Shown: in pieces, positions 1-5,576 of the stretch | How positions within the stretch are numbered: the first letter of the stretch is position 1 | How the letters are laid out: each line of letters starts with the position of its first letter | From: Candidatus Krumholzibacteriia bacterium | GTDB taxonomy: Bacteria; Krumholzibacteriota; Krumholzibacteria; WVZY01; JAKEHA01 | Reading direction: 5' to 3' | Length of the DNA stretch: 6,471 bases | NCBI GenBank assembly: GCA_029863355.1 | Contig: JAOTVO010000152.1 | Location: 1 to 6,471 of the forward strand | The notes under the pieces: model-generated | The model's database searches: none | Told to the model about the DNA's origin: nothing | Seen by the model: the letters and a program-made list of their open reading frames with translations, nothing else | Translations under genes and position numbers: made by a program

Positions 1-168
1 GCGCGCACCTCGGCTTTTTCTCCGGAGTTCCTCTACGACTCCCTGTCGCGACGCTGGTCGTATGCGCTGGGCACAGAAGAGATGCGGGGCTTGCGCGCGC
101 TCGAGGAACTGGCGCTCAAGTACGACCTCCTGCGCAACGCGCGGCTCCAGCCCGTCGTATCGGCCTGA
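1..168 (+). CDS. 3' end of a gene, possibly chorismate dehydratase MqnA (partial)
   Basis: Reading frame 1 is open from the window edge to a TGA at 166-168 and gives the last 55 residues of a protein. The tail carries a pattern that reads SPEFLYDSL, then YALGTEEMRGLRALEELA, and ends near PVVSA. A helix with 'Y-x-LG-x-x-E-x-x-GL' close to the C-terminus is what I remember from MqnA (VitK2_biosynth family). MqnA dehydrates chorismate to 3-enolpyruvylbenzoate in the futalosine route to menaquinone. The substrate-binding part of the protein lies outside the window, so the assignment rests on this short tail only and could be wrong; another periplasmic-binding-fold protein is possible. The frame itself is well supported: it ends 37 bp before the convergent endonuclease V gene and its codon use (GC-rich third positions) matches its neighbours. 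Confidence 0.55.
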   Translation, partial: ARTSAFSPEFLYDSLSRRWSYALGTEEMRGLRALEELALKYDLLRNARLQPVVSA

Positions 169-205
169 GGATAACGGCATACCCGCGACCCGTTTCGATT
201 CCCTC

Positions 206-901
206 TTACAGCGATCCGCTCGACCGGCGCTTGTGCATGCCCGCCGCGATGTGCGCCAGGCGCGTCGGCTCCGGGATGCGGTAGCGCGAGCAGCAGGCGA
301 GCGCGAGGCGCCGGCTCGAGGGGTGGTCGACGAGGTGGCCGGGGGAGACGTAGATGGGATTGACCCCGTCGCGCGTGCGCAGCACGCTCCCCACGTAGCG
401 GCCCTCGAAGATCAGGCGCGCGTGGTCGCCGCGGCACGGGCCGGGCGGACGGTGTTCGCCGACCAGCCGGCTCTTCGCGCAGCCCACGGCGGGCCGGCCG
501 ATCGCGAGCCCCAGGTGGCTGGCCAGCCCCAGGCCGCGCGGGTGCGCGATACCCTGTCCGTCGAGCAGGATCACGTCGAATGGCGTTTGCAGCGTCTCCA
601 GGCAGGCGAGCAGACCGGGAACCTCGCGGAAGGAGAGCAGGCCGGGGATGTAGGGAAACGTGAGGGGCGAGATCACCGCGCGCGTCTCCAGCACTTCCAG
701 GGACGGAAACGCCAGCACCACGACGGCGGCGATCAACCGGTTCTCGCGCCCGGCGATCGCGATGTCGGCGCCGGCCACGCGCCGCACGCGGGAGAGCGCC
801 AGCGGGCGCCGCCTCACGCGCGCGCGCAGCCGCTCCTGCACGCGGCGGGCGTCTTCGTAGGAGAGATCCCACCGGTGGAGGCGTCGAATCCGGATGGCCA
901 C
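206..901 (-). CDS. nfi: Endonuclease V (deoxyinosine 3' endonuclease)
   Basis: The product is 231 aa, the usual size for bacterial endonuclease V. This enzyme nicks DNA at the second phosphodiester 3' to deoxyinosine and so starts repair of deaminated adenine; it acts in the cytoplasm and needs Mg2+. The family motifs appear in order. AGADIAI at 43-49 supplies the first metal-binding Asp (D46). PYIPGLLSFRE at 83-93 holds the strand-separating wedge Tyr (Y84) and the catalytic Glu (E93). DGQGIAHPRGLGLASHLG at 114-131 supplies D114 and H120. KSRLVG at 143-148 supplies the conserved Lys, and SPGH at 186-189 a late conserved His. All expected catalytic residues seem present, so it should be active. 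The start is a GTG at 899-901; there is no ATG near the N-terminus and no good Shine-Dalgarno before it. It is convergent with the preceding gene and divergent from the CMD-like gene. Confidence 0.93.
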   Translation of the reverse strand: MAIRIRRLHRWDLSYEDARRVQERLRARVRRRPLALSRVRRVAGADIAIAGRENRLIAAVVVLAFPSLEVLETRAVISPLTFPYIPGLLSFREVPGLLACLETLQTPFDVILLDGQGIAHPRGLGLASHLGLAIGRPAVGCAKSRLVGEHRPPGPCRGDHARLIFEGRYVGSVLRTRDGVNPIYVSPGHLVDHPSSRRLALACCSRYRIPEPTRLAHIAAGMHKRRSSGSL

Positions 902-907
902 GGCGCC

Positions 908-913
908 ACTGTA
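908..913 (-). promoter_or_regulatory. Possible -10 box (TACAGT) just before the nfi start
   Basis: On the minus strand TACAGT matches TATAAT at four of six positions and fits TAnnnT. It ends 6 nt before the GTG start of endonuclease V. A transcript started from it would begin at or next to the start codon, which would fit the missing Shine-Dalgarno. I see no convincing -35 hexamer at the right distance, so this is a weak call. Confidence 0.25.
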
Positions 914-980
914 GCAGATTCGCGTTGCGCCGTGGCACCGGGCCCGCGAAAATCTGCCCTAAACCACTCCGCCATCGCAC

Positions 981-986
981 AGGAGG
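981..986 (+). promoter_or_regulatory. Shine-Dalgarno of the CMD-like gene
   Basis: AGGAGG lies 6 nt upstream of the ATG at 993. It is the only full consensus ribosome-binding site in the window, and it fixes the start of the gene. It implies a transcript with a real leader, starting somewhere in the 91-bp gap shared with nfi. A poor candidate promoter is TTGCGC at 925-930 with an A-rich stretch around 948-954. Confidence 0.8.
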
Positions 987-992
987 TTTTCC

Positions 993-1334
993 ATGTCGGA
1001 CATCATCAGCGATTTCAACGCGCACCGCCAGCGCATGAACGAGCGCATCCTGGATACGGATAACATCGTCATCAAGCGCTTCTTCAACCTCGACACCAAC
1101 GTCTACCAGGACGGCGCGCTCGACAAGAGGACGAAGGAGATGATGGGACTGGTGGCGTCGATGGTGCTGCGCTGCGACGACTGCATCCGCTACCACGTTC
1201 AGGAGTGTCACCGCTCCGGCATCGGGCGCGAGGAGTTCGAGGAGATCTTCGGCGTCGCGCTGGTGGTGGGCGGGTCGATCATCATTCCGCACCTGCGTCG
1301 CGCGGTGGAGTTCCTCGACGCGCTGTCGAGCTAG
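993..1334 (+). CDS. Carboxymuconolactone decarboxylase (AhpD-like) family protein
   Basis: This 113-aa all-helical protein has the CMD/AhpD core. A conserved Glu (E49 in TKEMMGL) precedes the thiol motif RCDDCIRYH at 60-68, with C61, C64 and H68, and the segment VVGGSIIIPHLRRA at 91-104 follows. In AhpD-type members the CxxC pair and a nearby His act as a redox centre that reduces a peroxiredoxin or lipoyl partner. True gamma-carboxymuconolactone decarboxylases lack the cysteine pair, so a thiol redox role is more likely here than aromatic catabolism. A third cysteine, C72, lies close by. The substrate and partner cannot be told from the window; no ahpC or peroxiredoxin gene is next to it. 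The protein is a single-domain subunit that probably works as an oligomer in the cytoplasm. The ATG at 993 has a consensus Shine-Dalgarno 6 nt upstream. The NrnA-like gene follows 52 bp downstream on the same strand. Confidence 0.9.
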   Translation: MSDIISDFNAHRQRMNERILDTDNIVIKRFFNLDTNVYQDGALDKRTKEMMGLVASMVLRCDDCIRYHVQECHRSGIGREEFEEIFGVALVVGGSIIIPHLRRAVEFLDALSS

Positions 1335-1348
1335 CGCGTGTATAAGGC

Positions 1349-1378
1349 TTGCCGCGGGACGCTCGCTTGCGCTAGAGT
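1349..1378 (+). promoter_or_regulatory. Possible promoter of the NrnA-like gene
   Basis: TTGCCG at 1349-1354 and TAGAGT at 1373-1378 are 18 bp apart and resemble -35 and -10 hexamers. The -10-like box ends 8 nt before the ATG at 1387, so transcription would begin at about the start codon. Upstream of that ATG there is only a weak purine run (AAAGGG) that lies too close to be a good ribosome-binding site. Either the gene is read through from the CMD-like gene or it has its own near-leaderless transcript. Confidence 0.3.
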
Positions 1379-1386
1379 AAAGGGTC

Positions 1387-2376
1387 ATGTGGGATTCCGT
1401 ACAGCGCATCATCCGTACTTACGACTCGTTCCTGCTCACCTCGCACGTCAATCCGGACGGCGATGCCATCGGATCGGAGATGGCGCTCAAGGCTTTCCTC
1501 GAGGACCTGGACAAGCAGGTCGTAGTGGCCAACGCCAGCCGCACGCCGGACCCGCTGGTGTTTCTGGACCCCGCCGGCGAGATCCAGCACTGCCCCAGCG
1601 GAGTCTCCCGTGAGCTGCTCGAGGACATAGACGCCATCTTCGTGCTCGATCTCAACAACTTTGATCAGCTGGGTGGGGTGGCGAGCAGCGTGCAGCACAG
1701 CCCGCTGCCCCGCGTGTGCATCGACCACCACGTGGAACCCAGCGAAGACTTCGCCAGCGTCGTCGTCAGCGACACCAGCGCCGCGGCCACGGGAATCCTG
1801 GTGTACGAGCTCATCCTCTCCATGGGCGGGAAGATTCGCAAGGCGATCGCCGACGCGCTGTACGCCACGATCATCACGGACACCGGCACTTTCCGCTTCT
1901 CCAACACGGACCCGCGGGCGCTGCGTGCCGCCGCCAACCTGTGCGAGCTGGGCGCCAATCCCTTCTCGCTGCACCGGCAGGTCTTCGGCAACAAGACGTG
2001 GGCCACGGGCCGGCTCATGGGGCCGGTGTTGGCCACCGTCCAGTCGGCCGCGGACGGCAGGCTGGCCTGGATCTCGGCGTCGCTGGAGATGCTGCGCGCC
2101 GCCGGCGCCACCTACGACGACACGGAGGGTTTCGCCGACCTCGTGCGCGCCATCAAGGACGTGGAGCTCGTCCTCTTCTTCAAAGAGACGTCGGACGGCC
2201 ACATCAAGGTGTCGCTGCGTTCGAACGGCCGCGTGGACGCCTACGCCATCGCGCGCCACTTCGGCGGGGGCGGACACCGGATGGCGTCCGGCACGCGCGT
2301 CGACGGCCCGCTGGACGCGGCCGTACGCCGCGTCGTCGATGTGTGCCTGCAGGTGGACGGGATCAGACCCGAGTAG
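1387..2376 (+). CDS. DHH/DHHA1 phosphoesterase, NrnA-type oligoribonuclease / pAp phosphatase
   Basis: The 329-aa product has the size and two-domain plan of NrnA. The N-terminal DHH domain carries SHVNPDGDAIGS at 19-30 (H20, D24, D26 as metal ligands), a metal-binding Asp in VLDLNNFDQLG (D88), the DHH signature in CIDHHVEP at 111-118 (D113, H114, H115) and ITDTGTFRFSNT at 163-174 (D165). The C-terminal DHHA1 domain has a substrate-binding RSN at 278-280 and the glycine-rich GGGGHRMASG at 293-302. Enzymes of this type degrade 2-5 nt RNAs left over from mRNA decay, and many also dephosphorylate 3'-phosphoadenosine 5'-phosphate to AMP, using Mn2+ in the cytoplasm. Related family members act instead on pGpG or c-di-AMP; there is no membrane or sensor domain here, which argues against a GdpP-type enzyme. 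All key residues are present. The N-terminal motif sits about 20 residues from the ATG, as expected. The 3' end is 12 bp from the end of the convergent membrane-protein gene. Confidence 0.9.
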   Translation: MWDSVQRIIRTYDSFLLTSHVNPDGDAIGSEMALKAFLEDLDKQVVVANASRTPDPLVFLDPAGEIQHCPSGVSRELLEDIDAIFVLDLNNFDQLGGVASSVQHSPLPRVCIDHHVEPSEDFASVVVSDTSAAATGILVYELILSMGGKIRKAIADALYATIITDTGTFRFSNTDPRALRAAANLCELGANPFSLHRQVFGNKTWATGRLMGPVLATVQSAADGRLAWISASLEMLRAAGATYDDTEGFADLVRAIKDVELVLFFKETSDGHIKVSLRSNGRVDAYAIARHFGGGGHRMASGTRVDGPLDAAVRRVVDVCLQVDGIRPE

Positions 2377-2383
2377 CGCCGTC

Positions 2384-2396
2384 CCCGCTCAGCGGG
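2384..2396. other. Short GC hairpin at the convergent gene ends
   Basis: CCCGC at 2384-2388 and GCGGG at 2392-2396 can pair around a 3-nt loop that is the stop codon of the minus-strand gene. It sits where two convergent genes end. A 5-bp stem without a U-tract is too weak to call an intrinsic terminator on either strand; it could at most assist one. Confidence 0.2.
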
Positions 2397-4446
2397 AAAG
2401 CTTCAGCTCGAACACCGCAATGCGCGGGGTGGCGAAATGCCCCGCGTAGCGAGCGTCTCCCACGAAGCGCTCGTTGGCGTCGATCACGTCGTCGTCGTGG
2501 CGGCGGTAGACGACGTACACGGGGCGACCGAGCGCGCTCAGCGCCGCCGCGTGCTCCTCGGAGAAGCCGCCCTCGGAAAATGCGGCGTCGCGCACCTCGC
2601 GCCGCTGCCGGATCTCCTCCCCCGGGTAGCCCCAGTTGAGCGCGTAGGCCTCGGTGCCCCAGTACTGATCGCGACCGGCCAGCACGGGGATGCGCACGAT
2701 GTCGTCCTCCTCGATGAAGATGGCGTCGCGCGGCGTGGCCCGAGCGATCCAGGCGTACGCGGCGCGTTCGTCGTCCGACAGCGGGAAAGTGGACGGATCG
2801 CGCACCGCCTGGTAGAAGTAGATCGCGTTGAGAGGAACCGTGCTCAGAAGAACGAGCGCCAGCGCGACGCGCCGGCCGCGCGTGCTCTGCCACGCCCGTT
2901 CGAGCCCGCCCACCGCGAAGGCCGCTACCGGGATGAAGAGGAGGTAGGAGAACTTCGTCTCGTTGTTCGTGGGCAGATCCACGACCGCCGCCGCGGCCAG
3001 CACGCCGAGGAACCAGAAGAGCACCATCCCCGTCGCACTCAAACTGAAATCCGAGTAAAACCGTCCCGTGAGGATGGTGTCGGGGCCCGCGCGCCGGGGG
3101 AGCGGCACGGCGCCCGGCGAGCCCTCGGCCGCTTCGCTTCGCCGCGCCGACCAGCGCAGGAACGGCACGGCCAGCACGAGCGCGGGCAGCACGTCGGAGA
3201 AGAGGCCGATCAGGTGGCGCGGCTGCACGGCGAGGCGCACCGACTCCGGCCCCCCGCCGCGCGGCAGGACGGTGTACAGATACGGCGCGACCACGATGAG
3301 CGCGCCGAGCGCGAGCCACAGGAGCCGCTCGTACGAGGGCCCGCCCTCGTCGGTGTGCGAGCGGATGAGCAGGAGCAGCGCGAGCAGGCCGGCGGTCGCC
3401 ACCCACGCCGTCATGCCGATCACCACGTGCAGGTGCAGGAGCCCGGCCAGCGCGATAACCCACGCCCAATCGAGCGAGCGGCTCCAACGTCCGACGCGTG
3501 CGGCGACCAGGAGTCCGAGGAGAATGCACACCAGGCCGAGGGCGAGGGAGAAGGCCGTCCCCAACATGAACTTGTCCAGAAATAAGAACTGGTTTCCCTC
3601 CACGGCCAGCAGCGCGGCGGCGGTGTCGTGCCCCGGTGGAGACCAGCGAAAGAACGCGCGCAGCACCTCCACTCCCGCCGTCTCGCCCACGAGCCCGCGC
3701 GCCAGGCGGATCGGATAGAAGACGAAGAAGAGCCCGTTCATTCCGAACACGAACAGGGCGGCGCCCAGCGCGCGCGGCCAGAGGCGGCGGGAGAAGAAGC
3801 TGGCGAGCCAGTCGAACGCCGCCAGGCAACCGGCAAGCGCAACCGCGTTCGCCGCGATCATCGCGTGGAAGGGGTCCAGGCGGGCGAGCCCCGCCACGCC
3901 CGCCAGGATCGCGTGATAGAAGTACATGTATTGCAGCCGCAACGGACTGAAGTACGGGTCGACGAGCGGGAGCCCGTGGCCGGCGAGGCGATGGTACACG
4001 GCCGCGTGAAACCAGCTATCCCCGCGCACGCGCCACCATAGATCGGTGAGCGGAAGCATGAGTGCGAGTCCGGCGGCGACGGCAAACACGGCCAGGAGTA
4101 GAGCGGCGATGCGACGCTCCGCGGGGCTCGCCGCCGCGGGCGATGGACCGGAAAGCGCGAAGACCACCGCCCATGCCACCGCCGAGACCCAGGCGGCCGT
4201 CCCCGACGAAACCCCCAGCGCGATCGCCGCCAGCACCACCGCGCCGAAGAGCACCGGCGAAAGCGCGAGCGCAAGCCCCAACCTCCCGGCCAACCCCGCC
4301 GGCGCGCGGCCGGCGACGGCCGCCCCCGGCAGAAAACCGGCGACGAGCAGCGTGCCCACCACGCAGGCGGGCGCGAACGGTATCGCGATCAACGCGAGGA
4401 GTAACGCTGCCAGGGCGGTGCGGCGGATGGTGTCGGCTCGGATCAT
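2389..4446 (-). CDS. Multi-pass membrane protein, GT-C glycosyltransferase-like (unassigned)
   Basis: With the ATG at 4444-4446 the product is 685 aa. A TTG 24 nt upstream (4468-4470) in the same frame is an alternative start that would add 8 residues; neither has a clear Shine-Dalgarno. Roughly 13 hydrophobic segments fill residues 10-545, and a soluble C-terminal domain of about 140 residues follows. I do not recognise a named family, but the plan resembles GT-C membrane glycosyltransferases that use polyprenyl-linked sugars. A first large loop has an acidic motif RGDSWFH (141-147, D143), then DPYF (163-166) and YMYFYH (173-178), with further polar motifs EGNQ (283-286) and NNETKF (494-499). 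The soluble tail has SDDERAAYAWIARATPRDA (557-575) and LAGRDQYWG (589-597), a type of 'wI-nTP-dA / aGR' tail seen in many such proteins. It probably acts at the cytoplasmic membrane on a lipid-linked or surface glycan, but donor and acceptor are unknown. It follows the mechanosensitive channel gene by 31 nt on the same strand. Confidence 0.75.
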   Translation of the reverse strand: MIRADTIRRTALAALLLALIAIPFAPACVVGTLLVAGFLPGAAVAGRAPAGLAGRLGLALALSPVLFGAVVLAAIALGVSSGTAAWVSAVAWAVVFALSGPSPAAASPAERRIAALLLAVFAVAAGLALMLPLTDLWWRVRGDSWFHAAVYHRLAGHGLPLVDPYFSPLRLQYMYFYHAILAGVAGLARLDPFHAMIAANAVALAGCLAAFDWLASFFSRRLWPRALGAALFVFGMNGLFFVFYPIRLARGLVGETAGVEVLRAFFRWSPPGHDTAAALLAVEGNQFLFLDKFMLGTAFSLALGLVCILLGLLVAARVGRWSRSLDWAWVIALAGLLHLHVVIGMTAWVATAGLLALLLLIRSHTDEGGPSYERLLWLALGALIVVAPYLYTVLPRGGGPESVRLAVQPRHLIGLFSDVLPALVLAVPFLRWSARRSEAAEGSPGAVPLPRRAGPDTILTGRFYSDFSLSATGMVLFWFLGVLAAAAVVDLPTNNETKFSYLLFIPVAAFAVGGLERAWQSTRGRRVALALVLLSTVPLNAIYFYQAVRDPSTFPLSDDERAAYAWIARATPRDAIFIEEDDIVRIPVLAGRDQYWGTEAYALNWGYPGEEIRQRREVRDAAFSEGGFSEEHAAALSALGRPVYVVYRRHDDDVIDANERFVGDARYAGHFATPRIAVFELKLSR

Positions 4447-4477
4447 CTGCACGAACGGGCCGGCGAGCAACCCGCGA

Positions 4478-5446
4478 TCAGGCGAAATGCCCCGGGTCCG
4501 GCGGCGGGGCGCCGGGGCCGGCGGATTTGACCGCGCCGCTCTTGCCCTCTTGCGTGTTGTCGTAGTAGCGCGTGGTGGGGTAGGCGAAGTCGATGTCGTC
4601 GCGCTCGGCGAAGGCGGTCAACACGTCCTCCCAGATCGCCTGCGCGCGCGCGCGCCGGGACTGCGGCTCGGTGAGATAGCGCATGGTCAGCGTGACCCCG
4701 CTGTCCTCTACGCTCGTGTACACGATGGGCGTGAGCTTCGTATAGAAGATCATGAAGCGGCGCGAGACCTCGCGCACGCGCTTCTCCGCCTCGCCGCTCA
4801 GGTGCTCGGCGTGACGCTTGACTATCCCGTCGAGGATCGACTTGGCCTCGCGCCAGTTGCTCTCGAATGTGACGAGCACGCCGATCTCGTCCCAGATGTA
4901 CTTGAAGCCCTTGCTGTAGTTAGCGACCGCCTCCGTGAAGACGCGGCCGTTGGGGACATGGACGACCCGCCCCGTGCTCTGGTCAGCGTGCACCCAGTTG
5001 CCGATCTCCATGAGCGTGAAGGCGAAGATGCGCAGGTCGATCACGTCACCCGCCACCCCGCGGCCCACCTCGATGCGGTCCCCGACCTCGAAGGGGCGCC
5101 GCCACGCGATGAAGACCCAACCGGCCAGATTCACCAGCGGATCCTTGAGCGCGATGGCGATGCCCGCGGAGACCAGCCCCACGACGGTCGAGAGCTGCTG
5201 GAAACCCTTGAACCATATGCGGACGACGAAGATGAACGCGATGAAGAAGGCCAGGTAGGCGGTGGTCTTGCGCCAGTGGTAGTGGGCGTGGGCGTCCGCG
5301 AGACGCCTCTCGACGGCGCGCAGCAGGAGCCGCCGCGCGAGCCACAACACCAGCACGATGATGACCGTGTAAGCTACGGCCCCCTGGCTGTCGGACAAGA
5401 GCCCGACCGTCTTCTGGAGCCACTCGGAGAGGTTGAATCCGTTCAT
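4478..5446 (-). CDS. MscS-family mechanosensitive ion channel
   Basis: From the ATG at 5444-5446 the product is 322 aa, close to the E. coli MscS size. Three membrane segments are visible: about 23-43, 62-79 and the pore-lining helix about 84-115. The pore helix has the Gly/Ala-rich pattern GLVSAGIAIALKDPLVNLAGW, and the beta-domain signature follows directly with RRPFEVGDRIEVG (116-128). GRVVHVPNGRVF (159-170) marks the conserved end of that domain, and the rest is the cytoplasmic alpha/beta vestibule. Such channels open under membrane tension and release solutes in osmotic downshock. The tail from about 300 is Gly/Pro-rich and probably disordered. The frame could open at 5542, giving 354 aa, but those extra 32 residues are Arg/Pro-rich, unlike a family N-terminus, and a candidate promoter lies inside that stretch, so I prefer 5446. 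The GT-C-like gene lies 31 nt downstream, probably in the same transcript. Confidence 0.92.
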   Translation of the reverse strand: MNGFNLSEWLQKTVGLLSDSQGAVAYTVIIVLVLWLARRLLLRAVERRLADAHAHYHWRKTTAYLAFFIAFIFVVRIWFKGFQQLSTVVGLVSAGIAIALKDPLVNLAGWVFIAWRRPFEVGDRIEVGRGVAGDVIDLRIFAFTLMEIGNWVHADQSTGRVVHVPNGRVFTEAVANYSKGFKYIWDEIGVLVTFESNWREAKSILDGIVKRHAEHLSGEAEKRVREVSRRFMIFYTKLTPIVYTSVEDSGVTLTMRYLTEPQSRRARAQAIWEDVLTAFAERDDIDFAYPTTRYYDNTQEGKSGAVKSAGPGAPPPDPGHFA

Positions 5447-5472
5447 GCGCGTGCCCGGAGAAAGCCCTCGCG

Positions 5473-5501
5473 AGAATACGCCTGGGCGCCGCCGCCGCCA
5501 A
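5473..5501 (-). promoter_or_regulatory. Candidate sigma-70-type promoter for mscS and the GT-C-like gene
   Basis: On the minus strand TTGGCG (5496-5501) and TATTCT (5473-5478) are separated by exactly 17 bp, and each matches its consensus at four of six positions. Transcription would begin near 5466, giving a leader of about 20 nt before the ATG at 5446. It lies within the N-terminal extension of the longest reading frame, which supports the shorter channel protein. No second promoter is visible between mscS and the downstream membrane-protein gene. Confidence 0.35.
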
Positions 5502-5519
5502 CGGGAAATTCTCGGAAGA

Positions 5520-5533
5520 GCGGGGCGCCCCGC
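5520..5533. repeat. 14-bp perfect GC palindrome in the divergent intergenic region
   Basis: GCGGGGCGCCCCGC reads the same on both strands. It lies in the 117-bp gap between the divergent mscS and propeller genes, upstream of both. It could be a dimeric repressor or activator site. In DNA this GC-rich, chance is a serious alternative, and the lack of a loop makes it poor as an RNA hairpin. Confidence 0.3.
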
Positions 5534-5546
5534 AAGGCGCATTTCG

Positions 5547-5575
5547 TTGTGTCAGGAGAGGATATGGGGTATCCT
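5547..5575 (+). promoter_or_regulatory. Possible promoter of the propeller gene (leaderless alternative)
   Basis: TTGTGT (5547-5552) and TATCCT (5570-5575) are 17 bp apart, and the second hexamer matches TATAAT at four positions. If used, the transcript would start near 5582 and the first codon would be the ATG at 5585. This competes with the Shine-Dalgarno-led start at 5564, since the transcript would begin downstream of that ATG. Confidence 0.25.
5554..5558 (+). promoter_or_regulatory. Shine-Dalgarno deciding the propeller gene start
   Basis: AGGAG, followed by AGG, lies 5 nt upstream of the ATG at 5564 and is the reason for choosing that start. The other in-frame ATG at 5585 has no comparable site. 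Part of this region also falls into an inverted repeat (5558-5576) that could hide it. Confidence 0.55.
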
Positions 5576-5576
5576 C
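5558..5576 (+). repeat. Inverted repeat over the propeller gene translation start
   Basis: GAGGATA (5558-5564) and TATCCTC (5570-5576) are exact reverse complements around a 5-nt TGGGG loop. In RNA the stem would take in the end of the Shine-Dalgarno and the first base of the ATG at 5564. In DNA it could be an operator half-site pair. Which of the two applies cannot be told from the sequence. Confidence 0.45.

Noticed and set aside
169..205. Possible terminator between the left-edge gene and nfi
   Set aside because: No stem of useful length and no T-run on either strand.
62..1063. A 333-aa plus-strand open frame antisense to endonuclease V
   Set aside because: It is the complementary shadow of nfi, which has all its catalytic motifs; the composition (Arg/Ala/His/Gln) is typical of antisense frames.
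33..1412. A 459-aa minus-strand open frame spanning nfi, the divergent gap and the CMD-like gene
   Set aside because: Its translation is low-complexity Arg/Ala/Pro-rich, it overlaps two genes with clear motifs, and it has no family resemblance. Long spurious open frames are expected at this GC content.
1372..2277. A 301-aa minus-strand open frame opposite the NrnA-like gene
   Set aside because: Antisense shadow of a gene with complete DHH and DHHA1 motifs; no recognisable domain.
2363..3829. A 488-aa minus-strand open frame overlapping the GT-C-like gene in another frame
   Set aside because: Arg/Gly/Ala-rich and without membrane segments; the other frame gives a coherent multi-pass protein with a start just after mscS.
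4642..4655. A 14-nt alternating GC run, possible Z-DNA or slippage site
   Set aside because: It lies inside the mscS coding sequence (Arg/Ala codons) and is unremarkable for the base composition.
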